Assembly (NCBI GenBank): GCA_020635795.1
Contig: JACJZD010000004.1
Span: forward strand, 62,001-126,000
Direction of reading: 5' to 3'
Length of the DNA stretch: 64,000 bases
Source of the DNA: Flavobacteriales bacterium
GTDB lineage: Bacteria > Bacteroidota > Bacteroidia > Flavobacteriales_E > Vicingaceae
Positions 40,903 through 50,541 of the stretch are shown in pieces. Made by a program: the position numbers and the translations under genes. How positions within the stretch are numbered: the stretch's first letter is position 1; every line of letters starts with the position of its first letter. The notes beneath the pieces are model-generated. The model saw only the letters and a program-made list of their open reading frames with translations. It searched no databases and was not told the origin of the DNA.

Positions 40903-43284
40903 ATGAAAAAAATAGTAATACTAGTTTTTGTAGCGTTATTTGCTGCATCACTTACGGCACAACAAACAGGTCGGATAGATAAATTCAAACAACTTAAAGA
41001 AGAGTTTGCAACGCCTAATGTTTATAGAACAGCATCTGGAGCACCTGGTCACCAATACTATCAACAAAAAGCCGATTATGTAATTGACTTGGAGTTGGAT
41101 GACGAAAAACAAACCATAAAAGGTGTTGAAACCATTACTTATAAAAATAATTCGCCTGATAAATTGACTTATTTATGGATACAGCTTGATCAAAACATGA
41201 GAGCTAAAGATTCAGATACAAAATTGATTCAAACAGATAGAATTGATGAAAAAGTAAACTTTTATGATTTAGCTCGATTACATAATGATTTTGACGGAGG
41301 ATTTAAATTAGAATATGTTAAAGATGCTGCTGGAAAAGACTTGAAATATACAGTAAACAAAACCATGATGAGAGTGGATTTACCAACAGCGCTTAATCCA
41401 GGCTCAACTTATTCGTTAAAAATCAAGTGGTGGTATAATATTAATAATCGTGATGATATTGGTGGTCGTTCGGGCTATGAGTATTTTGAAAAAGATAAAA
41501 ACTATTTGTACACCATAGCTCAATTCTATCCAAGAATGGCAGTTTATAATGAAGTGGAGGGATGGCAGCACAAACAATTTTTAGGTAGTGGTGAGTTTAC
41601 CTTGCCTTTCGGCGATTTTAAAGTAAACATTACCGTTCCTGCTGATCATATTGTTGGTGCAACTGGAAGTTTAACGAATGCTTCAAACGTATTAACCTCA
41701 GAACAACGAAACAGGTTTGCAAAAGCACAAAACGAGTTTAAATCGCCTGTTATAATTGTTACGCAAAAAGAAGCCGAAGAAGCAGAAAAAAACCATGCTG
41801 TTGCAAAAAAAACATGGAGTTTTTCAGCTACTAATGTTCGCGATTTTGCATTTGCAACTTCACGAAAGTTTATTTGGGATGCGATGGCTGTAGAGTATAA
41901 TGGTAAAAAGACGTTAGCAATGAGTTATTACCCTAAAGAAGGAAATCCTCTTTGGGAAAAGTACAGTACTAAAGTTGTGGCACATACAGTGGCTTCTTAT
42001 TCAAAACACACGGTAGATTACCCTTATCCAGTTGCAATTTCGGTACATTCAAAAAATATTGGAATGGAATACCCCATGATTTGTTTTAATGGAGGTCGAC
42101 CAAGCGAAGATGGAACCTATTCTGAAAGAGTGAAATATGCCATGATAGGTGTTATTATACATGAGGTTGGGCACAATTTCTTTCCAATGATTATCAACTC
42201 TGATGAACGTCAATGGACGTGGATGGATGAAGGACTGAATACTTTTACTCAGTACATGTGTGAGCAAGAATGGGAAAGAGGCTATCCTTCAAGAAGAGGT
42301 CCAGCTTACAAAATTGTAGATTATATGAAAGGAGACAAAAATAACATTATGCCAATAATGACGAACTCTGAATCATTACTTCAATTTGGCAACAATGCTT
42401 ATGGGAAACCTGCAGCAGCATTAAATATTTTACGAGAAACAGTAATGGGTAGGGAGCTATTTGATTTTGCTTTTAAAACTTATGCCGAACGTTGGAAATT
42501 TAAACATCCTTCACCCGAAGATTTCTTTAGAACAATGGAAGATGCATCGGGTGTTGACTTAGACTGGTTTTGGAGAGGTTGGTTTTATACAACCGACCAC
42601 GTTGATATTGCCATTAAAAATGTGGAATGGTTTAAAGTAGATTCGAAAAACCCAGAAATGGAAAAAGCTTTTCAAAAAGAAATGGAAGCACAAGGTCATA
42701 AACACATTGGGGAAGCTAGAAACAAAAAGGACATTACTCAAACTTATGATGAGAAAGACCCGTCAATTAATGACTTTTATTCTACTTACGACCCGTTTGA
42801 AGTTACGTTGTTAGATAAAAAAGATTATCAGAATTACATTAAAAAATTAGATGAAAAGGATTTGGAATTGTTAAATTCAAAAATCAATTATTACAATGTA
42901 ACATTTGAAAACATTGGAGGTTTAGTAATGCCATTAATTTTAAACTTTACGTTTAAAGATGGTGAAACTAAAGAACTTAGAATTCCTGCTGAAATTTGGG
43001 TAAAAAATGATACAAAAATCAGTAAAACGTTCTTCTTCGAAAAAGAAGTGATTAGTATTGAACTTGACCCTTGGTTAGAAACTGCTGATGTGGATTTAAC
43101 CAATAACAATTGGCCAGCAAAAGTACAACCTTCGAAATTCGAATTGTTTAAACAACGTGAATACAAATGGGATTCCGACTCTAAAGAAAACCCTATGCAA
43201 CGTGCTGAAAGAAATAAGAAAGCACTTAAATCGGGAGATTTAGAAAAAGAAAATACCAAGGAGACGGATGGTGATGAAAAATAA
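40903..43284 (+). CDS. Exported M1-family zinc aminopeptidase
   Basis: 793 residues. Signal peptide 1-19 (LFAASLTAQ). The gluzincin motif HEVGH at 420-424 with the third ligand Glu443 (MDEGLNTF), spaced by 18 residues, is intact. The substrate-binding GAMEN motif appears as GMEYP near residue 387, as in a group of bacterial M1 enzymes. The last 40 residues are charged and lysine-rich. No T9SS domain is seen, so it is probably periplasmic. Confidence 0.92.
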   Translation: MKKIVILVFVALFAASLTAQQTGRIDKFKQLKEEFATPNVYRTASGAPGHQYYQQKADYVIDLELDDEKQTIKGVETITYKNNSPDKLTYLWIQLDQNMRAKDSDTKLIQTDRIDEKVNFYDLARLHNDFDGGFKLEYVKDAAGKDLKYTVNKTMMRVDLPTALNPGSTYSLKIKWWYNINNRDDIGGRSGYEYFEKDKNYLYTIAQFYPRMAVYNEVEGWQHKQFLGSGEFTLPFGDFKVNITVPADHIVGATGSLTNASNVLTSEQRNRFAKAQNEFKSPVIIVTQKEAEEAEKNHAVAKKTWSFSATNVRDFAFATSRKFIWDAMAVEYNGKKTLAMSYYPKEGNPLWEKYSTKVVAHTVASYSKHTVDYPYPVAISVHSKNIGMEYPMICFNGGRPSEDGTYSERVKYAMIGVIIHEVGHNFFPMIINSDERQWTWMDEGLNTFTQYMCEQEWERGYPSRRGPAYKIVDYMKGDKNNIMPIMTNSESLLQFGNNAYGKPAAALNILRETVMGRELFDFAFKTYAERWKFKHPSPEDFFRTMEDASGVDLDWFWRGWFYTTDHVDIAIKNVEWFKVDSKNPEMEKAFQKEMEAQGHKHIGEARNKKDITQTYDEKDPSINDFYSTYDPFEVTLLDKKDYQNYIKKLDEKDLELLNSKINYYNVTFENIGGLVMPLILNFTFKDGETKELRIPAEIWVKNDTKISKTFFFEKEVISIELDPWLETADVDLTNNNWPAKVQPSKFELFKQREYKWDSDSKENPMQRAERNKKALKSGDLEKENTKETDGDEK

Positions 43285-43305
43285 TCATAGTCAGATTTTA
43301 AGTAG

Positions 43306-43334
43306 AAAAAGAGGAAGTAATCTTCCTCTTTTTT
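43306..43334. terminator. Bidirectional terminator between M1 and M28 peptidase genes
   Basis: AAAAAGAGGAAG paired with CTTCCTCTTTTT around a TAAT loop; it reaches the stop codon of the minus-strand gene. Confidence 0.85.
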
Positions 43335-44506
43335 TATTTGACAACTATTTTGGTACTAAATCTTTCAGAACCGGAATCAATAATTAATGAATAAATTCCT
43401 GAAGGAAATTTAGATGTATTGATTGAATTTTTCGAGTTTATCCATCTATCACTAAAAATAAGTTCGCCTAAGATATTGATGAGTTTTACATCATAAAACG
43501 AATCGGTGGTTTTTTTGAAATCAATCGTTAAATAATCTGTGGCTGGATTAGGAAAAATACTGACTATAGTATTTTCAAATGTATTTACAGATGTTGCAGT
43601 ATCATAAGCTACAGCAAAATATAAAGTTGCTCCAATGGTTCCTTTCGCGACTTCAAAAACATAGTTCATATCCATGTTTGCAACAACATCGTTTGGGGTA
43701 TGAGGATAAGGAGATTGATTTTTCTCATATAAACCAGTTATTACTTTTCCAACACCTTGAAAAGGCATATAGTCTGAAGCATACGCATAAGATATTTCTG
43801 TATTTAAATTAGAGTAAAGCTGCATACATTGTGCTAAAGTATCGGTATAATTTGCAGAAGCAACATTGTTGGTTGAAGGGTTATTGTTTTCATCTCGTTC
43901 ACAAATAATGGTATTATTGGTCATTCCATTCACACCACCAACTTCATCAATATTTAATAAAATTTTTATATCCATGTTTTGAGGGATTACAATTGAATTA
44001 ACATAATGAGAGCTACCAATTAAACCAACTTCTTCAGCACTAAAATGAATAAACTTAATTGAAAACTCGGTATTCACGTTTTTTAGTAAACGTGCGGTTT
44101 CTAATATTATGCTCGTACCACTTCCATTATCATTTGCCCCAGGTCCATTTTTGGTGTCGTAGTGCCCATCTACAATTACAAATCTATTTGGGTAGGTAGT
44201 TCCAGTTTTTGTTACAATTAAATTGTAAGCAAACATACTGGCATAACTAAACGTGTCAATTTTAATGTCGGTATACCCAAGTGATTGATATTTATTAATT
44301 AACCAATTTAAGGAATTTGCATTAGCAGAGGTACCAACCTCTTTAACTCCATAATTTACAAAATCCAACACATTTTTTTGAATGGAATCAAATTCACAAT
44401 TTGCCACAATGTTGCCATAAAATGAATTGAAACTTTGAGCAGAAGCTTTTTGCATAAATACAAAAAAAACTAAAAGAAGAATTGTTAATTTGAAGCTAAA
44501 TTTCAT
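43334..44506 (-). CDS. M28-family metallopeptidase with T9SS sorting domain
   Basis: 390 residues. Signal peptide 1-23 (FVFMQKASAQ). The M28 zinc site can be read in order: DGHYDT, GANDNGSGT, SAEEVGLIGS with the general-base Glu pair, NIDEVGG and a later His near SPYPHTPND. C-terminal 75 residues form a type A T9SS domain (SIFPNPATDYLTIDF). Likely a secreted aminopeptidase-like enzyme used for external protein. Confidence 0.92.
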   Translation of the reverse strand: MKFSFKLTILLLVFFVFMQKASAQSFNSFYGNIVANCEFDSIQKNVLDFVNYGVKEVGTSANANSLNWLINKYQSLGYTDIKIDTFSYASMFAYNLIVTKTGTTYPNRFVIVDGHYDTKNGPGANDNGSGTSIILETARLLKNVNTEFSIKFIHFSAEEVGLIGSSHYVNSIVIPQNMDIKILLNIDEVGGVNGMTNNTIICERDENNNPSTNNVASANYTDTLAQCMQLYSNLNTEISYAYASDYMPFQGVGKVITGLYEKNQSPYPHTPNDVVANMDMNYVFEVAKGTIGATLYFAVAYDTATSVNTFENTIVSIFPNPATDYLTIDFKKTTDSFYDVKLINILGELIFSDRWINSKNSINTSKFPSGIYSLIIDSGSERFSTKIVVK

Positions 44507-44578
44507 GGTTAATGATTTATAACATTAAAGTTACGTATTTATTAAAGATAGTTATTCTGTCCTGTTTAAATAATTTTC

Positions 44579-44610
44579 TTGGCTTAAATTCGTTCAAAAG
44601 AGTAGTTTTG
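44579..44610 (+). promoter_or_regulatory. Promoter of the outer-membrane barrel gene
   Basis: TTG at 44579, 21-base spacer, perfect -7 box TAGTTTTG at 44603, and the ATG 20 bases further on. Confidence 0.55.
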
Positions 44611-44629
44611 TATTATTCAAAAAATTAGC

Positions 44630-45376
44630 ATGAGGGTAAAACTCATTTTATTTTATTTTTTACTAGTTTGTTCTCACGCATTTTTTGCTCAAGAACGGGT
44701 TACTACCTTTGGAGTGCAGTTTAAACCAATTATTACTAGTGAGTTGTTCAATACAGGTAAACAAGAAATTAAACAAAACAATGTTACGTTTGGAGTAGAG
44801 CCACTAACAGGTTATAGTTTTGGAATGGTTATTCGTAAAGGAATGACCAAAAACTTATCGCTTGAATCCGGAATTAACTACCTAAACAGAAAATTTGAAC
44901 TGTCCATTAATGACCAAGACACAAATTTTTTAGAAAAATCTAAATACAATCTTGTTAATTACGAAATTCCAATTTCATTATTGGTGTACATTAGGTTGTC
45001 AGAGTATATTTTTATGAATGTTTCAGGAGGTTTGGCATTAGATATTTACCCTTCTGACTTATATACTTATAGCGAAAATTTTCAAAACGACGTGTTGATG
45101 TATGATTGGATAAGACCAAGTTTAATTGCCAACATTGGTTGGGAATATAGAACTGATAAAAGTGGTTATATATACTTAGGAGCATCTTACCATCGTCCAT
45201 TTTCTCATATGGCGAAAGAAGTGGTTTTGTATAATGGTAATAGGCGATACGAAAAAGTGGAGTTAAATTTGTCGGGAAATTACATAACCGTTGATATCCG
45301 CTACTTTTTTCATGAAGATGCAGAAAAGAAAAAGAGAAAAGTTAAAAAATCAAAACCATTAGAAAGAACTAAATAG
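44630..45376 (+). CDS. Outer-membrane beta-barrel protein
   Basis: 248 residues. Signal peptide to about residue 20 (CSHAFFAQ). The rest shows alternating amphipathic strands of a small barrel (FGVQFKPIIT, SLESGINYLNRKFEL, IPISLLVYIRLSEYIFMNVSGG split over two strands, YITVDIRYFFH as last strand). The end after the last strand is a short, very basic tail (KKKRKVKKSKP). Function unknown; similar barrels are annotated as porT-like or OmpW-like with little evidence. Confidence 0.75.
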   Translation: MRVKLILFYFLLVCSHAFFAQERVTTFGVQFKPIITSELFNTGKQEIKQNNVTFGVEPLTGYSFGMVIRKGMTKNLSLESGINYLNRKFELSINDQDTNFLEKSKYNLVNYEIPISLLVYIRLSEYIFMNVSGGLALDIYPSDLYTYSENFQNDVLMYDWIRPSLIANIGWEYRTDKSGYIYLGASYHRPFSHMAKEVVLYNGNRRYEKVELNLSGNYITVDIRYFFHEDAEKKKRKVKKSKPLERTK

Positions 45377-45407
45377 TTACTTTTGAACCACTAAAAATGC
45401 AAACAAA

Positions 45408-47819
45408 ATGAAGATTTCTTACAATTGGTTAAAAAATTACATCAAAACCGATTTACATCCTGATAAAGTAGCACAAATTTTAACCGATACAGGATTGGAA
45501 GTTGAAAGTGTTGAGAAAATTCAAACTGTAAAAGGTGGTTTGGAGGGATTGGTTGTAGGAGAAGTGTTGACTAAAGTTAAACATCCCGATGCTGATAGAC
45601 TGAATTTAACTACAGTTAATGTGGGTGCTGAAGTGCCTTTGCATATTGTTTGTGGAGCTGCAAACGTAGAGGTTGGTCAGAAAGTAGTTGTTGCAACTAT
45701 TGGTACAACACTTTACAATGGAGACGATAGTTTTGAAATTAAGAAGTCAAAGATTAGAGGGCAACTTTCTGAGGGGATGATTTGTGCTGAAGATGAAATT
45801 GGATTGGGTACTTCTCACGATGGGATTATGGTTTTAGAACCTTCAACGAAAGTTGGAATGTTGGCAAAGACTTATTTTAACATAGAAGATGATTTTGTAT
45901 TTGAAATAGGATTAACACCAAACAGAACTGATGCAGTTAGCCATATTGGTGTTGCAAGAGATTTAGCTGCTGCAATTAACTTAACTACTGATTGTAAGAT
46001 AACCAGGCCTTCGGTTGATGCTTTTAAAATTGACAATAACAATTTATCTATTCAAGTAGATGTTCAAGATGTAGAAAAATGTCCTCGATATTCGGGGGTT
46101 ACATTGTCAGGAATTGAAGTAAAAGAATCACCAGATTGGTTAAAGAATAGATTAAAAGCCATAGGTTTAAATCCAATAAATAATATTGTTGATGTTACCA
46201 ATTTTGTATTACACGAAACCGGTCAGCCATTACATGCTTTCGATGCTGATAAAATTTCGGGAAATAAAGTTGTTGTAAAAACGGTTGCAGATAAATCAAA
46301 ATTTATAACCCTTGATGATAAAGAAAGAACGCTTTCTGCAAACGATTTAATGATTTGTAATGAAAAAGATGCCATGTGTATTGCTGGTGTTTTTGGAGGG
46401 GCATCATCGGGTGTTTCTACTTCAACAAAAAACATTTTTTTAGAAAGTGCATATTTTAATTCAGTTGCTGTTCGTAAAACAGCTAAATATCATGGATTAA
46501 ATACGGATGCTTCTTTCCGTTATGAACGTGGTGCAGACCCAGAAATAACGGTTTATGCGCTTAAAAGAGCCATTTTACTCATGCAAGAAGTTGCAGGAGG
46601 TAAGGTCTCGTCAGAGATTGTTGATGTTTATCCGAATAAAATAGAGCCATTTAATGTTGAGTTCTCGTTCGAAAATTGCTATCGAATTATTGGTCAGAAA
46701 TTAGATAAGGCAGTTATAAAAAAAATAATCAATTCTCTTGAAATACATATCGAAAATGAAACTAACGATAGATTAACCTTGTTAGTCCCTGCATTTAAAG
46801 CAGATGTTCAGCGAGAAATAGATGTTATTGAAGAAGTATTACGGGTTTATGGATACAATAACATTGAACTTCCTTCTTTGATGAGTTCTGCTCTTGTTTA
46901 CCGTCAATCTATAGATAAAGATAAGGTGATAAACACCATTAGTAATTTGTTGGTTAGTCAAGGTTTTAACGAAATTTTATCAAACTCATTAACAAAATCA
47001 TCTTATTATTCAGAAAAAGAAACACTGGTTAAGTTACTTAATCCGCTAAGTAGTGAATTAGACGTTTTGCGTCAAAACCTACTTTTTAATGGGTTGGAAT
47101 CGGTAGTTTACAATCAGAATAGAAAAATACCCAACCTAAAATTATTTGAAATTGGTAAAACCTACCAAAAGAAAAACGAGAAATTTGAAGAATCATCGTG
47201 TTTGAGTATAATAATTTCGGGAAATTTGAATCAAGAAAATTGGAATACAACAAAAACGCCAACCAATTTCTTCCATTTAAAAGGAGTGGTAAATACCATG
47301 TTAGAGAAGTTTGGGTTAGATAAGGCAAACTTTGTGTTTAATCAGCAAGGTAATGATGTATATGATTATTTGTTGTCTTATTTATTAAATGAAAAAGAAT
47401 TACTACAAATAGGAAGAGTTGCTAAAAAAACACAAAAACAATTCGATATCAACAATGAAGTTTATTATGCACAAATTAACTTGGACTTATTTATAAAGCA
47501 AGCATCAAAGGTTAAAGTGCAGTATAAAGAAATTTCAAAGTTCCCTTCGGTTCGTAGGGATTTAGCATTGTTAATCGATAACAAAATTGATTATAAGCAG
47601 ATTGAAGAATTGGCTTTTAAAAATGAAAAAAGACTGTTGAAAGAAGTTAATTTGTTTGATGTTTATGAGGGTAAAAATCTTGAAGATAGTAAAAAATCAT
47701 ACGCAGTTAGTTTTGTTTTTCAGGATAACGAAAAAACATTAACTGATGTTCAGGTAGATAAAATTATTGAAAAATTGATTACTGCCTTATCTAATGATTT
47801 AGGAGCTAAGTTAAGATAG
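45408..47819 (+). CDS. pheT: Phenylalanyl-tRNA synthetase beta subunit
   Basis: 803 residues. N-terminal tRNA-binding EMAP-like domain (about 40-150, VGEVLTKVKHPDADRLN). B3/B4 editing domain and B5 domain follow. The catalytic-like core and the C-terminal anticodon-binding FDX-ACB domain (KFPSVRRDLALLIDN near 705-720) complete it. The alpha subunit gene is not adjacent, which is common in this phylum. It ends 2 bases before the convergent lipoprotein gene. Confidence 0.96.
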   Translation: MKISYNWLKNYIKTDLHPDKVAQILTDTGLEVESVEKIQTVKGGLEGLVVGEVLTKVKHPDADRLNLTTVNVGAEVPLHIVCGAANVEVGQKVVVATIGTTLYNGDDSFEIKKSKIRGQLSEGMICAEDEIGLGTSHDGIMVLEPSTKVGMLAKTYFNIEDDFVFEIGLTPNRTDAVSHIGVARDLAAAINLTTDCKITRPSVDAFKIDNNNLSIQVDVQDVEKCPRYSGVTLSGIEVKESPDWLKNRLKAIGLNPINNIVDVTNFVLHETGQPLHAFDADKISGNKVVVKTVADKSKFITLDDKERTLSANDLMICNEKDAMCIAGVFGGASSGVSTSTKNIFLESAYFNSVAVRKTAKYHGLNTDASFRYERGADPEITVYALKRAILLMQEVAGGKVSSEIVDVYPNKIEPFNVEFSFENCYRIIGQKLDKAVIKKIINSLEIHIENETNDRLTLLVPAFKADVQREIDVIEEVLRVYGYNNIELPSLMSSALVYRQSIDKDKVINTISNLLVSQGFNEILSNSLTKSSYYSEKETLVKLLNPLSSELDVLRQNLLFNGLESVVYNQNRKIPNLKLFEIGKTYQKKNEKFEESSCLSIIISGNLNQENWNTTKTPTNFFHLKGVVNTMLEKFGLDKANFVFNQQGNDVYDYLLSYLLNEKELLQIGRVAKKTQKQFDINNEVYYAQINLDLFIKQASKVKVQYKEISKFPSVRRDLALLIDNKIDYKQIEELAFKNEKRLLKEVNLFDVYEGKNLEDSKKSYAVSFVFQDNEKTLTDVQVDKIIEKLITALSNDLGAKLR

Positions 47820-47821
47820 TA

Positions 47822-48259
47822 TTAATTTGTTTTTGTTAATGTAGCACTAACATTGTCTACAATTCCAGACCCATCGTCAACTTGATAAGTCAAATTAATG
47901 GTTGAACTATTAATCAAAGTTCCTGAACCAACAACATCAAATCCAGATAAATTTTGCTGAAATATAGTAAGGCTATTGCCGCTAGTTTCTATATTACACA
48001 AACTTGCTTGAAAGCCTAAGTTGTTGAAATTACTTACAACAATTCTTGTGCTAATGGTAGAGTGAGCAAATATTTCAACTCCAAATGTTGAACTAGAAGT
48101 ACCAGTTGTTTCTTGACAAACCCAGTTTCCAATAAATACATTTCTTGGGTCAGAAGGGCTTGTTGTGCCAGTAACATTTTTATTGTCATCTTCTTTTGTA
48201 CAGGAGCTAAAAGCAATACAAATAATGGAAACAAAAGCGAATAATTTAAAATAATTCAT
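47822..48259 (-). CDS. Small lipoprotein, lipocalin-like in layout
   Basis: 145 residues from the ATG at 48259 (a TTG at 48265 is the longer alternative). A lipobox (IAFSSC) is followed by a charged linker (TKEDDNKN) and about 110 residues of predicted beta strands beginning GNWVCQETTG. No firm family. Probably an outer- or inner-membrane lipoprotein of unknown role. Confidence 0.65.
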   Translation of the reverse strand: MNYFKLFAFVSIICIAFSSCTKEDDNKNVTGTTSPSDPRNVFIGNWVCQETTGTSSSTFGVEIFAHSTISTRIVVSNFNNLGFQASLCNIETSGNSLTIFQQNLSGFDVVGSGTLINSSTINLTYQVDDGSGIVDNVSATLTKTN

Positions 48260-48496
48260 AAACAAGGTATTTATTCTACCAAATTAGCAAATCAAAATGA
48301 ATGCCACAATACAGTAGGGAATATAATTAATTGTTTTATTCGTCTAAATTAAATGATAATTAACCGAGGAAAGCTAATATTTAACCGTTAATTAAATGAG
48401 GAGGTAAAATTCTATAAATGGTTTTTTTGTGTTAAAAATAATTTGTATTTTTGACCAAACAACTATAAAAATAATACTAACTAAAAATTTAAGAAA

Positions 48497-50368
48497 ATGA
48501 AAAAAATTACTTTATTTATGGGGTTAGTTTTAGCAACTACAATGGGTTTCTCGCAGGTAGTGGTTAAATTAACTTCAGTGCCTTGTAATACAGGGTTAGA
48601 AGGTACGTATCCTTTTGAATACGCAGGTGAATTAGATGGTTCATCAACTGATTGGGGCTTACCTAATATTTTTGATGGTAATAATGCTGTTTCTGGTCCA
48701 TTAGAAATGGTTCAAGATACTGCAACAGGAATGGTTGTAGGTATAGGTACACCTCCCTTGAACAATGTGCCTAAATCAGCTTTAGGATGTACTATTGATT
48801 CATCCATGTCAGTTTGGACTCAAGATTTAACAGGTAAAATTGCTGTTGTTTACAGAGGTGATTGTCAGTTTGGTCAAAAAGCATGGAGTGCACAAATTAG
48901 AGGTGCAATTGGTGTAATTATTATTAACCATACTGGTGATGCAGTTGGAATGGCTGGAGGTACTTATGGTACAGCAGTTACAATTCCAGTTGTACAAATT
49001 GGAAGGGTTGCTGGGGATGACTTGTATTTAGCATTAAACTCTTGTGCTCCAGGTTCAGTAACTGCATTTATTGGTTCTAAAGTTGGAATTTTTAATGACG
49101 ATATGGGTTCAAGTATTGCTGATATTGTAATGCCAGAAGCTTCTGCCATCCCTGGTGATTTAGCAGTTCCTGCGGCATTAGATTTAGGGTTTTTTGCATT
49201 TAACTATGGTGTTAATGCTCAAAATGGTGTTACTGCTACTGTTACAATTAAACAAGATGGTAATACAATTCACACAAACACTTCAGCACCATTAAACTTT
49301 GTTGCGCCTGCTGGAACAGTTATTGATACTCAATATTTTGATTTAGGTCAATTTACATTGCCAAATACTGCAAATGGTGTAACCGTTGATGTAGCTACTT
49401 ATGAGTTTACTTATACGTTAAATATCGCTGGTACAGATGAAGATCCTGCTGATAACATGTTTGTGTTTAACCATAGAGTAACAAATAATGAGGATATTTA
49501 TGCAAAATCAACAACTAATGCAGCTGGTATCCCTGTTCATTCTACTGCTTACTCTTTAAACGAAACAACTACTCAATATGATGACTGGGAAGCTTGTATT
49601 TTATATCGTGGTCCATTTACAGGAACTGTAACAGGTATGTATTTTACAGGGTTACCTGTAGGTACTGATATTGATTTTGAAGTAGTTGAAATTAGAGCTT
49701 ATGAGTGGAACGAAACAGGTTATACTGATTTAAGTTCTCCAACAGCTCCAACATTTTCTCCATTAAATCAGGTTGCAAGTGGAACTTATTTCTGGGATCA
49801 TACTTCAAACGGAAACTTAGAAGGACAAATGGTTTTCCAAGCGTTTGATACTCCATTAGATTTAGCTACAACAGCTTCTGTTAATGGTATTATGTTTTGT
49901 GTATACAATGCATCAGATTCTGTAAGAATTGGTTTTGATACCAAAGTAGATTATTTTGCTACTGTAAATAATTACTTACAACCAATTTCTCCAGTTAAAA
50001 CTTTACCAAATGGTGCTGCTGCTACTTGGTACGCTGCTGGTTTTGGTTATGATGCAACTGCTGCAATTGCTGCTGTATTTGATCTCGCTACTTCAGTTAA
50101 AGATGAAGTTTCTTCAAGTGTTTCAGCTACTCCTTATCCTAACCCTGCTGCTAACTTATTAAGAGTTCCAGTTAGAAAAGGTGTTCAAGGTGATGTAACT
50201 ATCGAGGTTTATGATTTAGCTGGTAAGTTAGTTATTTCTGAAAAACAAACTATTGGTAACGAAGCATTAAGAGTAAATGTTGCTTCTATTGCAAACGGTG
50301 CTTATGTTTTCAATTTAACATTTGCTGATGGTTCTAAAGATACATTTAAAGTGTCTGTAAACAGATAA
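48497..50368 (+). CDS. PA-domain secreted protein with T9SS sorting domain, paralogue 1
   Basis: 623 residues. Signal peptide 1-19 (TTMGFSQ). A protease-associated (PA) domain spans about 110-195 (LTGKIAVVYRGDCQFGQKA, AIGVIIINHTG, VTIPVVQIGR). A long beta-rich region (210-530) has no protease motif. The type A T9SS domain begins near 545 (TPYPNPAANLLRVPV). PA domains bind substrate or protein partners; here no catalytic partner is in the chain. First of three tandem copies. Confidence 0.87.
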   Translation: MKKITLFMGLVLATTMGFSQVVVKLTSVPCNTGLEGTYPFEYAGELDGSSTDWGLPNIFDGNNAVSGPLEMVQDTATGMVVGIGTPPLNNVPKSALGCTIDSSMSVWTQDLTGKIAVVYRGDCQFGQKAWSAQIRGAIGVIIINHTGDAVGMAGGTYGTAVTIPVVQIGRVAGDDLYLALNSCAPGSVTAFIGSKVGIFNDDMGSSIADIVMPEASAIPGDLAVPAALDLGFFAFNYGVNAQNGVTATVTIKQDGNTIHTNTSAPLNFVAPAGTVIDTQYFDLGQFTLPNTANGVTVDVATYEFTYTLNIAGTDEDPADNMFVFNHRVTNNEDIYAKSTTNAAGIPVHSTAYSLNETTTQYDDWEACILYRGPFTGTVTGMYFTGLPVGTDIDFEVVEIRAYEWNETGYTDLSSPTAPTFSPLNQVASGTYFWDHTSNGNLEGQMVFQAFDTPLDLATTASVNGIMFCVYNASDSVRIGFDTKVDYFATVNNYLQPISPVKTLPNGAAATWYAAGFGYDATAAIAAVFDLATSVKDEVSSSVSATPYPNPAANLLRVPVRKGVQGDVTIEVYDLAGKLVISEKQTIGNEALRVNVASIANGAYVFNLTFADGSKDTFKVSVNR

Positions 50369-50401
50369 TATAATCTTTAGAAAAGTACTTTAATATTATT
50401 T

Positions 50402-50428
50402 AAAGCCCCGCAATTGCGGGGCTTTTTT
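50402..50428 (+). terminator. Terminator after PA paralogue 1
   Basis: AAAGCCCCGCAATTGCGGGGC with a T6 tail; the stem is identical to the one at 52437. Confidence 0.9.
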
Positions 50429-50541
50429 AGTATATATAACCAAGTACAAGAATTAAATTTAGATTAAAATTGACTCCTTACATATTTTTAGTTTCTAGTT
50501 GCTCATTACATTTGTTCAATAACAACTAAAAAATTAAAAAT